DNA from: Dipylidium caninum
Lineage: Eukaryota; Platyhelminthes; Cestoda; Cyclophyllidea; Dipylidiidae
Direction: 5' to 3'
Length of the DNA: 64,000 nt
NCBI GenBank assembly: GCA_017562135.1
Contig: QEYB01001430.1
Span: 1 to 64,000 of the forward strand
Shown here: piece by piece, positions 36,901 to 58,600 of the stretch
Position numbering within the stretch: position 1 is the first letter of the stretch
How the letters are laid out: every line of letters starts with the position of its first letter
Translations under genes and position numbers: made by a program
Notes under the pieces: model-generated
What the model saw: only the letters and a program-made list of their open reading frames with translations
Database searches by the model: none
What the model was told of the DNA's origin: nothing

Positions 36901-39110
36901 GAGGGGGGAGGCGCCACAGTAGCCCGGTGAGATGAACTGAGCTATGCGGAGAGCGTTGGGCATGTAGTAGGTGATGCCTGTCGTGTAAGAAGAGGAGTGC
37001 GCCTCCAAATTCTGCAATTAGACAAGTCAAATGAACAATGAGTGTTGCTGAATGAGCAATTACCGCGACGAGAGTTGGGAAAGTCAAAACTCATAGTTTG
37101 GATTTAAACAGAGATTAGGTAATAATCCATGGAAATCTGCATGCACTGGGAACCAGTCAAGTGACACATGATCCACTTTCCTTGAAAAAAATGATCACCA
37201 CACAAGGGAATATTAAAATTGAATATGAGAAAATAATAGACATGTAAATAGATAGGAAAAATAATAGTGGTATTAAAAAGACTTTATTTCACTCTTTTCA
37301 TAGAGAACTCTTACGTTTATTCTCATTATAGCTTCGGGTGCGATCGGCGTCCGTGACACAGAATATTTCATTTGAGACAAATAGATAAATTACGAATACA
37401 CTTTGTAACAATTAATGCAAGGAAGTGTGAACATAAACTCCAGACACCCCAGACAAAATATGCCAGTGCTTTTATAACAAAATGGTAAATAAGGCAGGAA
37501 ATGAGAGTCTGAAACCGAGAAAAATACTGAAGAAGCCAGTGAAGAAATATATCAAGGGTGCTTCTATGTCAAAAATTGGCGGTACGAGGTTAATAGTTGT
37601 GAGGAAGGCTTAATATAGCTGGAGAAGGGATAGATGTGCTTACACAAAAGCCATTCTTCACATCGGCGTCTTTTGCCTTCGATCGTTTGATTGCGCGAAG
37701 AATGCTAAGAGGAGAAGAATTAACAGTGAATTGGAAACAAAAGAGCATTAAAAGTTGAATAACATGCCCGACTGATAATATGACGTACAGTTAACATCTC
37801 TTTCTTATCGAGGTCCCGTGTCAAAAACTGAAAAGTAGTCCTTACGGGTTTAGGGTAAATTGTTGTGTCAAGTCGAATATCGGAGCTCAGTAATTGTCGG
37901 TATAATTGTACAATGGGCAAATCTGTCGCATGACTCATTTCACAGTCATTTTAAACACGGATAAAGTATTTACTGGAAATAATAAATACTCTCGAGCGCA
38001 AAATTTGAGAAGAGTTTCGGGATAAGAAAATATCCCAGCTCGAAGGAGAGTAGGAGGATTCCTACGATCCAAACTCATTGATGGCATTTAATCATGCAGT
38101 TATTGAAAACCCGTACATGTATCACGTGTTTGCAAAGTGCTCAAGACGGGTCACGTTGAGATTAATTAACGCCTACGTCAACAAAAAAGGTGTGAAGATA
38201 AACAACCGACTTTTGTGCATTTCCCATCATGAAGATAAAAATAATGAATGGGGGGACAAAGACTCTTGTACTCCGAAATGGGTGTAAAAAAGAGTATGAC
38301 AGATCACTCCATTGTTACTTCCTCGATAATAAGAACTATCACGTTATCCTCAATAACAATATTTGGCGTAGAAAACTAAGACTGTACGCCAGTCAGCGTA
38401 ATATGGCACGTTATACTGACAGGATTGATAAAAATGATGCAAGAAACATGGTCGCGACCCACATATTTAAGTACCTCCAAATTCTAAGCATATTTTTATC
38501 TTGACATCAATGGACTATCAAATATCTCACAAGACTCTTAACATTTAGCTAGCCTTAAATCCTAACGGGTCAAAAATTGCCACCCACCGATATAAAAGAT
38601 CAGTTGTCGAAATGCCTTCGGTGCGACTAACTTCACTGTAATCAAAAGGGAAAAAGAAGGTGGAGTTAAAGAAGCATGATGACAATGATCCTAGACACAG
38701 CAAAATCAGTGCACTACATAAACACTGAAAGGTAAGACAAGCATATTCATACAGATAAAATCTTGGATGTTACTTACACGTACTTCCCGGCTTTCTTAAC
38801 AACTTCGTAAGCATCTAATCCCGTTTCAGTAACAGATATATCATCTAGATAAACAATAACTTTTGGCAGCCCGATATGAAGACACATAACTCCATACACG
38901 AAAACGAGATCATAAGTCAAATACACAATGAAAATAGAAAAAACTGCTAGAGGTGTATTAAACGTACTGCCGTGGACACAAAAGTCACAGTTATACTTTT
39001 CTAACACCTCAAGCTGAGTCATGTAAGGAGCATCTCTGACAACCTGGCAGAAATAACAAAGATTCATAGTTTTAGAAAAAGATATCAACCTCGTCAACCC
39101 ATTTAATAGC
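32351..39110 (-). CDS. PCYT2: PCYT2 ethanolamine-phosphate cytidylyltransferase, left copy, lacks first exons
   Basis: PCYT2 makes CDP-ethanolamine from CTP and phosphoethanolamine in the Kennedy pathway. Exons on the minus strand: 39110-39090 (end of exon 4), 39043-38968, 38844-38778, 38635-38588, 37704-37644, 37011-36834, 36244-36168, 35307-35230, 34309-34244, 33324-33259, 32443-32351. All junctions are in phase. Motifs: end of the first domain ([25 protein letters not shown]) and the second cytidylyltransferase domain (PKPGERVVYAPGAFDLMHVG with HVGH, LGTYLIVGLHSDE, ILNMNERFLSLLACR, then TVDSGSTVTTREVIHRIIAN). The protein stops at IIANQ, about 35 residues before the human C-terminus unless a further exon exists. 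The copy ends abruptly in exon 4, so the first HxGH catalytic motif is absent here and is found only in the right copy. Confidence 0.88.
32878..32933. repeat. TTTAC/TTCAC pentanucleotide repeat
   Basis: Tandem five-base units alternate TTTAC and TTCAC. The same tract is in the direct copy (about 39216-39260) and is shorter in the right arm (about 50791-50820). Confidence 0.85.
33697..33850 (+). repeat. Dispersed repeat, copy inside unit S
   Basis: It shares blocks with 30143-30313 (TTAGAGCGATTACACGT and TAAATAAACAAG). It recurs with unit S at about 40035-40190 and inverted at about 49880-50020. Confidence 0.65.
33901..33944. repeat. (AC)15(AG)7 compound microsatellite
   Basis: Direct reading. 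The direct copy at 40237-40284 has a longer AC run. The right-arm copy (49769-49812) is interrupted and shorter. Confidence 0.9.
35184..35196 (+). repeat. Poly-G run
   Basis: Thirteen consecutive G lie six bases beyond the end of unit S (35178). The right-arm counterpart near 48367 reads about ten C. Confidence 0.85.
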
Positions 39111-40235
39111 AAATGCAAGTGATTACAATAGGGTGTGTTTGTCTACCGACTGACGCCACTGGGCGTTTTTCTCGGCGAGAGTGTGGAGTCAGCGCCCACC
39201 CTCTCTGCCTCATTACTTTACTTCACTTTACTTCACTTCACTTCACTTTACTTTACTTTGCTGGCAGCTTCTTAAACAACAGGACTTTCCGCCGCACCAA
39301 ATCAGGTCGCGACACAATCCACCCCACGTCAGTGGGGATTTCGGTAGCTCGGGGAAATGGAATTGTTGGGAAATCACGACAGACAGACAGACGACTTTCA
39401 GGCTCTTGGCGCCTCAACACACAGGCGATTTTTGCTGCAAGAGCCGAGCACTTGGGGACTGCAGAGGGGAGAGCACTCCCACCGGGACTCCGTGCTCATG
39501 TCGCCCAAACTCCAGTTGCCACGAGCATTAGAGGACCGAGTGGGCCGGTGGCAAGCGTTGAGGAAGCATTTCTGCTCAAAGGGCACTCACTCACCGCCAG
39601 GGGGTCGTCGGACGAGAGCCGGTCATCCTCGGCGTTCGATCCAATGGCCACCACATCGACCTGTTTCGGTGGGGGAAGGGCAACAACAATTAGACACAAC
39701 GTGGCTGTGGCGTGGAGAAGGCGATGTGGGAAGACAACGGTCGACGGAGAGTCCGACCACTCAGATTAATGCAGCAGAGGTGAGTGGAGGATCCGCGCCA
39801 TTCAGGATGGACACGAGGAGAGGAGAAGCAGTGACTGGCTTTCAGGGCCTTCAGGGCTTCCAGGGGGACAAACGCAACGCAGTCCACGGGCAGGAGAGCA
39901 GGCCACCGCGTCAACGCCACTCCACCTCCTCGTCCCAACCCCGGCCAGACGGCAAGTGCTGCTGCTGGTGCTGGCGGTGCTGGCGGTGGTGGTGGTCACG
40001 CTCGCCTGCCGACTCTGCTGCCGCTGCGAGGCGGTGACGTGGCATTAGAGCGATTACACGTCAGTCATTAAAAGAAAAGGTAAATAAACAAGGCACCAGC
40101 CGTCGCCTCTCACCGCCTCGGCGTTGAACGGTAAAGGCAAAACAAAGTGACGTGTTGCAAACAAGGTCATAGCGGAGAGGCCGTTTGTCAAGTCCGAGCC
40201 AGTCATCGTCGAATCGCCAAGAGATTCACACCCAG

Positions 40236-40284
<49 letters not shown>

Positions 40285-41521
40285 CACTCGGAGGCGTCGG
40301 TGGAGTGTGTCGAGTGAGGAGTGGAGGGTCGAGCTGTGGCAAAAGCAAATCTAGCGAGGCAATTTACACCGGCTCGATAATTTTAAACCTACACCTACAT
40401 GGACTTCAGGCACTCAACGCAAGGCGTTTCTTCAAGTGGATTTGGAAGTGCGGAAAAATCACCGAGGCAGAGTCGGTTAACACCGCTCCTTGCCTGCCTT
40501 GTGGTTAACAGAATTATACAAAAACAAACGAGGGCGAAAAAGCCCTCAAAAGGTATGCAGAAGAGAGGCAAGTCACCACTCACCTTGAAGAAGTCGAGCA
40601 GCTTTTCGCTGATCACCAGTGGCGCGTCAAAAATGACATTGTTCACGTACTGAAGAGGAAGGGGAGGGAAAAAGATGACGAGAAGTTGAGAATATGCGGC
40701 CGCCAGGTCAAATGCATGCCCCACCACGAAAGACGGGCTTTTGGCGGACAACCAAAAACCACAGACCCCTGTCATGTGGCCGGTATTATGCGAGCAAGAC
40801 AGGACCTCTTGGCCGCCCCCACAGAGGCCGGCGCGGGGTGAATTTGCCCGCTCACCTGCTCCGACGTGTCCGCAGGGGCTGACGGACGGGCACAGGATTG
40901 ACAATCGTCTCTTTCCTCATGCAGCCCCACAAACTAGCCTGCGAGTTCATTCTCGACCATCCTCGAAGCGGGCACGCGGGCGAAAGACCTTCCAGACGAG
41001 AGGGATTCACCCACACCACGAGGGTGGCCAGCCACAACGGCTCCGCCGGCGACAATGACACCTCGACAATGCGGGGAGCACACGAAAGCGCCTCACCTAA
41101 TCTCAGTGGCTCCGGTTGCACCTCCCTCCCGTCTGTGGCCTCAAGGCGACCCACCCAGTCTAGAGGCGCACAAACGCAGCCTGTCCACAGAGTCGCAGCA
41201 AAGGTGAACTCTCCACAAGCACTACTAATAAAGCTGGTATATAAGAGGCCGAATCACGGGGAAGAAGCGCAGACGACCGCATTTGCCCACCACTTTGACA
41301 AGACGGGATCGGGACGCACACTGCTCCTCCTGCCACCATCCCGCCTGCCAACGAGGCACACCCTTCCCTCAAACCATCCTCCACTGTCTGGAAATATGCA
41401 GCACCGCCAGGTGCGTTGACGATTACGTCTTCTTCTTCTTCTTCTTCACAGTGCGTGAGGGAAAACAGCCCACTTGAAATTTGTTAAGGTGTGACATAAG
41501 GGGAAATGAAGTATAAAAACC
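39109..41521 (+). repeat. 2.4 kb unit S, second direct copy
   Basis: It starts at the exact inner end of the left arm, sharing a GC dinucleotide with the first copy, and ends after TATAAAAACC, where the first copy runs into poly-G. It brings extra copies of two PCYT2 exons (about 40650-40585 and 39660-39595, minus) that cannot be part of one transcript with the left copy. Confidence 0.95.
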
Positions 41522-42423
41522 ACCGTACTTAACTGCGTCCCTTTTCAATTCTGCTGACGAATATTCCATGTGAAGAGACGTGATCGTGGTCCTAAGTGAA
41601 GTGTCCACTGTACCAGTCTCGAAATATTTTGACCGGTTCCCTCATTTTACTCTGTAGACGTTTAGAATGAGTTCCGTATTAATGCACTCGACTTTGTGGA
41701 CTACGGAGAGGAAACTTTTGTGCCCCATAAATTCCAAATAAACTGACCGTAGCTACAAAGCGTTAAAAGGAAGTATTTGTTTTAATTTTATTCTTATCCC
41801 CATTTGTGCGATAACATGGGAAGGGGAAGAGGCAGAGGAGGAAAGTCGTCTACAAATACAACCTCTCAAACATTTCACTAATCTTACTGTCAAACTATAG
41901 CAACAGTTGAATGACACAACGATGAACGTCTGTTCGTCACAAAAGTTTTATATTATAAAAAAGCGCAATGGCATAAACAGAATAAATCTATTCATCTCCG
42001 AATTCTTAGGGCAACGCTTATCGAGGCGCTTGTATATGTCCTCTGCAATTTTGGGGACGACTAATGGACGCAACAGTGAAGCGCCAACGACTGCCCAACC
42101 CACTGAAGATGAAGTTTTCCAGCAAGTAGTATAGTCGCCTTCTCACCAATTCCCCGCACAACATATGCTACACATTGACATCTTCCGTTTACGCAAGGTT
42201 TTTAATCGCAGGCAACCCACCTCTGACTCGTGGAAATTACAAATGGTAAACGATTTCTATTCATGAGTTTTTAGAAATAACGAAGCTATGAGGCGACTTC
42301 ACTTGAGCACGTTATAGGAAATAACCGTAAGAGACACCTCTATGTACAAATTTTATCAAACTAGGAAAAAAAAGTGAAGTCATGTGTAGAGCACTCAATA
42401 TTTTAATAAAAACCAGCGCCACT
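41522..42423. other. Spacer sequence without recognised gene
   Basis: AT-rich unique sequence. Short frames only, none with a recognised motif. Confidence 0.45.
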
Positions 42424-42785
42424 TTACTTTGCAGCAACAGGACTCAAAATTGGCATGTTCGCCTGGAAGCCTGCCAGTCCCTGAGTACCCACACCGCCTG
42501 GCCCTAGCATCATCGACCGATGTTCCGAGGCTTCCTGTTCCTCCATCTGATTGCGCTCCAATTCCAGCATAAGCGGCAACAGACACAATGTAGCAGTAGA
42601 GGCAGCAAACACGCAGCTGAGCGTGAAAAGGCATAGGCACCTCGGATTGTTATCACCGCGCCGCTAAACATAGAAGCTGTTGCGGAACGCAACCAGCACG
42701 GAAACATCTCGGTTAGGCCGACAAGACGCTCCACCAAGGTCTCATCCTCAAAATCAGAGTCTTCAGAGTCATCTGAGTCGCCCAT
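42424..42785 (-). CDS. TOMM22: TOM22 mitochondrial import receptor subunit, with one frame break
   Basis: TOM22 is the central tail-anchored receptor of the outer-membrane TOM complex, passing precursors to the TOM40 pore (known). ATG at 42785 opens an acidic N-terminus (MGDSDDSEDSDFEDETLVER) followed by the hallmark LVGLTEMFP and the start of the membrane helix (AYAFSRSA). The frame then shifts by one base near 42613. From there the second frame continues the family pattern (TATLCLLPLMLELERNQMEE, later SMMLGPGGVG) to TAA at 42424. Total length is about 120 residues, close to the animal protein (human 142). The break needs only one missing base in a GCTGCG stretch. I read this as a real gene with a sequence error, or less likely a recent pseudogene. 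No introns are seen. Confidence 0.82.
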
Positions 42786-44081
42786 GAGTTACTTCATCGA
42801 TGGCGAGTGTTTGACGGTAGGAGAAGAGGCAGAGAGTGAAGTAGACGCGGTCGAAGAGCCTTCTACGTTTATCGATGTCGCTTCTGCTTGATTTGGTTTC
42901 GATGAAACCGATAGTGGTGATGAAGACGTTACTGATTGGTCCGAGGGAACGTCAACCCAAAAAGAGAAAGAAAAAACCCCTTAAAGTTTCACCGGCTTTT
43001 GAAATGGTATTGCCAAGAAAACTGTTGATAAGAGCAAAAGCAATGTCGTAAATAACAACATGAAAAAAACGACGTGGGAAGCGAAATAACAACGCAACCC
43101 GCACAACCTACACAACGCAGACAAAATTGGTAGGGGGTGGTCCTGAGGAAGAAAGTCGGTAGGGGCGTTAAGAGAATCCTACTCATGGATAGGGTATACG
43201 AATGTAGCATTTTTGAAAGGAAATGGGCACTGAAATAAAGTCGCATAACGGAGAAACTATACGAGTGTATGCACATAGTCAGAAACACATCAATCTCAGG
43301 AATGAGTTTGTAATTCATGCTCCACAGCTTCAATTAATAGGAGAAGCATTATTGATACCTCAAAGAAATCCTCATTATTTTCATCGGCACGCATTGCAGC
43401 CCGGGCCAAGCACAAGACGCAGATAATCGCCACCAATCAACCACCAATAAATATCAAATCATTTTTACTGAGTAAGGGCGAGACGTGATGAGCGCGAATG
43501 AAGAAAATTGACACACTCTTAGGTATGTGAGATTAAGCAAATACGGGTTAGCAAGTGCATGTAGATTCTACGAGATAGCATATTCATTTGGAAGCACGGG
43601 GAGTTGCATAGCGTACACGTCAATTTCACATTCTGCTGAAATCAGGAAACTAAGTCCGCGATTTTTGCTCTAAGTTAAAGATTTGTAGATGAAAAGATAT
43701 CACTGTTTACCTCGACGCTACTAACCTACGATAAATAAATGAAAAAGCTTTTTTTTTACATCTCGTCGTGTTCATCAATATATGCGTTTGGGCGTACTAT
43801 TCTTTTTCCTTTAATTATCCTTCAAACCGTTAACCAACAGCATAAGCAGTAGTCAGGAAACTAAACATTTGTAACAAAACCAATAACGCATATACCGCCT
43901 TTAAATTTGCAATCGTTAAAATATATTTATTTCGCGGGCAAAAGTTAAAATATAACATACACCTCAATAATGACCTTCAAATAGAGTAGCAAAAACCTGA
44001 AATTTATTGGCCAACCGCTTTTTGCGCATCTCTTAAATGGGCTTTTGTAGTACACAGCTTCGCCGTTCCGTGTTTCTCGAT
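42786..44081. other. Region between TOM22 and PCYT2 (divergent)
   Basis: TOM22 and PCYT2 start in opposite directions here. An open frame at 43223-43426 (+) of 67 codons reads ordinary protein composition but has no motif I know. The 5' flank of PCYT2 (43700-44081) is AT-rich with a T9 run near 43750. Confidence 0.4.
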
Positions 44082-53363
<9,282 letters not shown>

Positions 53364-55508
53364 CGTCATCTTGAGACCAGTTGGCTGGTTGGACTATCCA
53401 GGGAGTACAAGCCGGGAAGAACCCCCTCACTCTCCCGCTGTATCACAAAACGCCCCGAACAGGATGACGGTAGCAATCGGAGCACATTAAATTATGCCAT
53501 TTTGGGGCTTGACGACTCCTCCGACCACTCGGAGTGGAGACGGGGATGGGAGGCAGGTGTAGCCTGTCGGTTTATTGTCATTGACGCTTGGAGTGGAAAG
53601 ATTCATCTGCGTTCAGCTAGCGCGTCTGATCCGATGGTTGCGGCGAAACCGGTAGGCTTTCTGGGTGTCGTTAGTTTCTCTTTCACAATGCTAAAAGACG
53701 GCCTTGGGAGTATTGGAGGGTGAAAATTTGGAAAACCCGAGGAAACCGGTATGTGGTGCTCCAAGAACTGGCAGCTCTGAGCTCTGGAAAGGGAGGAGTG
53801 CACCTCACTCCCTTCGACCTCACCAGCCCAACGGTCTTCGTGCCCCACAGAGTTTTCTCCTGCGGACTCGCGTTCACAGCAAGCCAACCAACAAACCCCA
53901 ATGTCGTTTCGCGAATCTGGCCGGAGGGGCAAAAGGAAGCGTCACCGGTGCGGGTCCGGTCCCTTCCGATAAGCCCAGTTCACGTTCGCGTGACGAAAGG
54001 GTCAGGCGAGAGAACTGGAGTTTCCCGTGTGCGTGTGGTCGGCGCCATTCGGAATACACGACACCCTGTCGCCTCAGACCACCATCGGAACCATCACAGA
54101 GGCGACAGAGTGTCGACGAAGAAGGCGTCAAGATGACGACATGATTGACACATCAGCGTCATTTGATGAGTTGGGGACTCCGAAAATATGCGGCCTCTGC
54201 ATTTCGGCGAAAGTGTCATCCACTTCTTAGACCATTTCCTTCGCTTGTAGAGGAAAGGCGAGAACAGCTCAATGCTTGTCCCACGCTGACGTCTTAATTA
54301 TCCCCGAGGAGTGGGCACCAATAGGAGTTAGACAATCCCCTCAACGAACGCCGAGTTGAAGTGGAGCCTGCGACGTCAACAAGATACCCGGAATGCCATT
54401 GCCACTAGGGATGAGGGAGCATTTCCTCCTAGGACACGGTTTTTCATCCCAAGCGAAATGAAATCACCGGCGCAGGCCGTGTAAGCGGCACCCGAACTGG
54501 AGAGGAAGCCATGGCCAGCACGTTTAGTCGCCACTACTTCCTCAGTCGGGCAGCAGGAGTCCAAATTCATACAAATTGACAGGTTGGATGAAGGCGGAAT
54601 CACCACGAAAGGACATAACTCCAACCCACAGGTATTTTTTCCCGCCTGCGGTGATAGGCTCCATCAAGTCGACGTCTTGAAATGACACTTCGGGGACCCA
54701 CAGCGCACAACTCACACGGCACCAGGACTTGTAATCGTCCATTAGTCCCATCGCACCGCCTCTATGCGGTGGTGTACGCGTTAGGTTGCATTTGTCACAG
54801 AAAACTAACTCATTTCCATCATCTCATCACGAAATTACATAACCTCACGCGTCTACGTACTGCCAAACCATTAGGGTAAAAAAGCACGCCTCCAAGAAGT
54901 TGCATTTACACGCCGAAGGCGACCGCGCCTCCCTTCGTGCCCTTCAACCCAGAGTAGCAGGAAGATGAGTGAACAGCGGGGGCACCGCACCCTGTCCTTC
55001 CTTTGGTGTACCTTAGCCAATTAGCACTCCTCCACACAGCATTGTCGAGGGGAAACGAGGAAGAGGCTCTGGTGCACCCTCTCTCAAACGCCCATTCCAT
55101 GGGCCATCCACAGCGGCCCACAGAGAACACGCCGCAAAAGAGGTGTGAACCTCGGGTCCATTCTGCCGGACCGGTTCAGCGATTTATGCGGAAATGAAAC
55201 GAGACACCTGCGCACAGTAAGCTGATGCTGATATCGTTCAGAGAGTGATAAACCAGAGGCAGAGAAGTATTGCCACACATATTCTTCTCGGATTACGCAC
55301 CGACTGCCTCCCTCCTTCAGGCGTATAACAGTGAAATGTCTCCGCCCGAGGTTGTCGAGATCGACTCAAGTGGACGGCTCGCCAAGGAGAGAGGCTGCAA
55401 TAGAAGTCACGTGTGCCTCAATTTTGACACAGACTTGGCCCAGCGCCGTTTACGGCAAGGTAAACCGGTCGGGTGAAAGCGAGGCCGAATGACAAAGTTA
55501 ATCCTAAT
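53364..55508. other. Unassigned region before TOP3A
   Basis: Several frames of 70-145 codons are open on both strands (for example 53704-54144 and 53720-54136, overlapping in two frames). That pattern is typical of GC-rich non-coding DNA. No motif is recognised and no exon chain found. Confidence 0.4.
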
Positions 55509-55514
55509 TTTATT
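55509..55514 (-). terminator. Poly(A) signal of TOP3A
   Basis: AATAAA on the minus strand lies about 90 bases past the TOP3A stop. Confidence 0.7.
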
Positions 55515-55601
55515 GGTAGCAACAAATAGTAACGAAAGCAAGATAAAATCTTACAAGGGGAAGGGGAGGAAATCGGATCAGGTGGAGAACCGCGGCGACG
55601 C

Positions 55602-58600
55602 CTACTCCTGCAAGGCCGATGGGCATCGGTTGCGGGTGTGTCCGGGCAGATGGCAGAGACTGCATTTTCGGACAGCACCCGCTCCGCCATTCCGAGCACC
55701 ACGCGAGCGACGATTCCCCGCGCCTAAGGGGAGAGAACGCATCGTGGCAACTCCTGGCCCCGGACACTCCTGCACACCGCTCGAGTAGTAAATTAAGGCC
55801 ACCTCAAACAACTCATCACCCCGCTCGTCTATTCAGTTCCATCCACCTGCGGAATCGCAACCAACGCCTACCCCACCGGGCCAGGAGTTCGCCCCGCCTT
55901 ATTCACTTAATGCATTCACTGGTGTTTCAGTTAAACAACTTACTTAAGTCAAGCAGTCTCCAAACAGATCGCCCACTTCACTGGCCCCATTTCCAAATCA
56001 CAAAGTCGACGAATTGCCAATACGGCCTTTCTCCTACTCATACAGCCACTCTATCAACTAGATCCCTGGCATTATTTGCGTAATCCTTTCATTTCTAGGG
56101 TCAAAATCGCTAAAATTACGAGGAGTCACTCAGAGTGGAGAGTTTAATCGCAAAATGGCTCGCAAATGCTCATTATTTTCGTGACTAACCTGCGCCGCTG
56201 AGGGGAGTCGTGGGAGGCCAGCTCTCGTCCAGACTAGCAAGTAGGGCGGTGGCGGCGTAGGCAGAAGAGCCGCGCGAATGGACACGAGGCCGGGTGGGAG
56301 TGGCCGACGCACTGAGGGAAGCAGAATCAACCCATTGGAAGAAGCGGCAACTGTCACCAGCACCCTCAGATGCGTTCTTCCCGCACACGAGGAATTGACG
56401 TCCCTGGTTAGGAGTCGCCTGGCTTACCGTTCGTCTATACGTTGAAGGCGGAAAGCGGCATCGGTGAAGTAAATAGGGCAGGAGGCCGTACAAGTGCGTG
56501 CCGACACGCCTTCGGAGGTCACAAATCCACCCTCACTCCAATTGGCCCCTTCGAAATGTGATTTCAGCGGCATTAGGCCCTTCTTCACCGAACTACGCGT
56601 GCATTAGTCCAGTCCTGACAGTAACGTACACCCAACCAAGTGAAGCCATGTCGATTCTACCGATTTCGGACCAAGCTCAGCCAGTAGAAATAAGTGGAGA
56701 GATTCAAGAAGGTCTACGAAAAACCGGTTAAAATGTACGAGTTATCGCATCCCATTCTGCTTTGATAAATTATGATCTGGAAGACAGTCAAAACTGCCGA
56801 GGAGGTCAGCGAAACAAACGGTTGGACTGCCTGATGCAGCAAAAATTAGGAAGTGAAAACGAAGGAACGAACTTGACGGCAGGAAGACCACAGGAGCATA
56901 GCACGTTGCTCTCGGATGGTCTATAACCGGAATCTCCACTCAGAGAGGCGGGGCCACTGCAGTAAAAAGGAGCACAAGCTGAAGGAGTCCAAAAAGGCGG
57001 CATGAAGTTTGACTAAAGCCTCGTTTCCCTACCTCTCCGACGGCGAATCGTACCAAAGGAAGAAGTTGCACGCACTGGAGACATCACCGCACTTGTAGAA
57101 CTTCCTGCCTATCACGAAGTGGTTCAAAAAGCCGTGCAGAAATGAGATCGGCAGGAAAAGAGGTAGTTAGGACCACCGACTCACCGTGGTTGGGACCAGC
57201 TTTTCGAACGGTGAGGAGACGGGCTGGGGCACCGCAACTGCACACCACGGGGTTACTTTCACTAGTGCTGTGAATACCGCTAGTGGGAAAGGTGTTATCA
57301 CTGTTTGAGACCGAGGAGGAAAGGGCGCGGGGCTCGGGGCGGGGAAAAAGTTTCGGTAGCTATTGGAATGATAAAAAAATGTTTAGTTGGTTATTTTTGT
57401 GCCGAATACAATCGGTGTTACTGATTTATTTAAAGTGGACATTGTGACAGAGTGAAATCATAAAGGCAGAGCAACGCGATTGCCTGCCCCCTTCACGGTG
57501 GAGCACAGAATTCTACTAATGGAGCAGTGATTTCAGTGATTTCAACCACCAACCGAGGCAAAAGTGTTCATTTAAAGTATTGCGCAGATAAAGCAAAGTG
57601 CGTGCGATCGGGAGTCAACAGTACAAACTTGCCTTCCCCTCGATTTCGATTTGAAGTTCGTCTACACAAAAAGGTTAAAAGGTTATGAAAATTAAAAATG
57701 ATCAGATATTTCGGGTACGACGAGATCGACAGGGATAAGTGGTTTGAACAAGAACCGATTCTCCGTTCTATTCACTTGTGGAAAGTCAGCCATGCAAAAC
57801 GCGCGACATTTGCTGGGTATTCAACAGATTTAAAAGTGAAGCGTTCAATCGCTTTGCCATAAAAAGGCAGCCGAGTGGTGCAAAAAACACCTCACGCCAA
57901 ATGAGGGAAGCCCGGTGGCTCGGGCCTCCACGCAGACGAGCGGGTAGATGTGTAACGTGTAGCCCGACAATTGCGAAAACATCGGCCAACGGGCGAGGGG
58001 ATTTCATAACGCTGGGAAATAGTAACCCCGAAACAGTTCGGCAAACCCTGGGAGGATGCCAAACGAGTGCCCTGACAGTGTGAAGGCTGCTTGGGTGCTG
58101 TTCACAGTCGCGAATCAACCCCATCGCCCGACAACAATCGTAGAATATGACGGAAATTGGGTCAGATGAGCGCAGAGGTCACTGCGATGATGGCGATGAC
58201 ACCAAAGTTGACGCCCAAGGAAAGGCGCTCTGCTAAGGAGTGACATTTTCAACTGTGTGGCGGGGGCTGCTGTGTCAAGAGCAATTAGGTTTTGCTCTCT
58301 TTAAAGATGTATGCTCTGATTCCCCTTCGAGGTCCTTTGCAAACGTCCGAATAAAACACCGTTTTACGAATTAGTGTGTTTATAAAATTTGAATTTCACA
58401 TTTTGACGGAAAAACGAGTGAGGCGAGGGACAGCGTTCTATTAAAATTCCATTTAATTCAAAAAAGAAGTTATGAACCGAAATGCGTCAAATTGCCGGAG
58501 TTTCGAGACGAAAATCGCTAACACTAAGCTACTATGCGCTGTTTCACGCCAAAATACACTAACCTCTGTTGACGAAACCGTCGTAGAAAGGTGCCTATTT

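Larger units (their letters stand above)
30314..39110 (+). repeat. Left arm of a large inverted duplication
   Basis: The whole segment reappears in reverse complement at 44379-53363, introns and intergenic DNA included, with the same gene order. The match stops at 30314 against 53363 on the outside and at 39110 against 44379 inside PCYT2 exon 4. Small indels separate the arms throughout, and the pentanucleotide, CA and poly-G tracts differ in length. Confidence 0.92.

Noticed and set aside
39357..40037. 226-codon plus-strand open frame in the second unit S
   Set aside because: Same antisense sequence as in the first copy. It is longer only because a one-base indel joins two frames.
57300..57332. 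CAG acceptor at 57301 for the first TOP3A GRF exon
   Set aside because: It breaks the frame with the preceding exon. The acceptor ending at 57333 is in phase and has a good pyrimidine tract.
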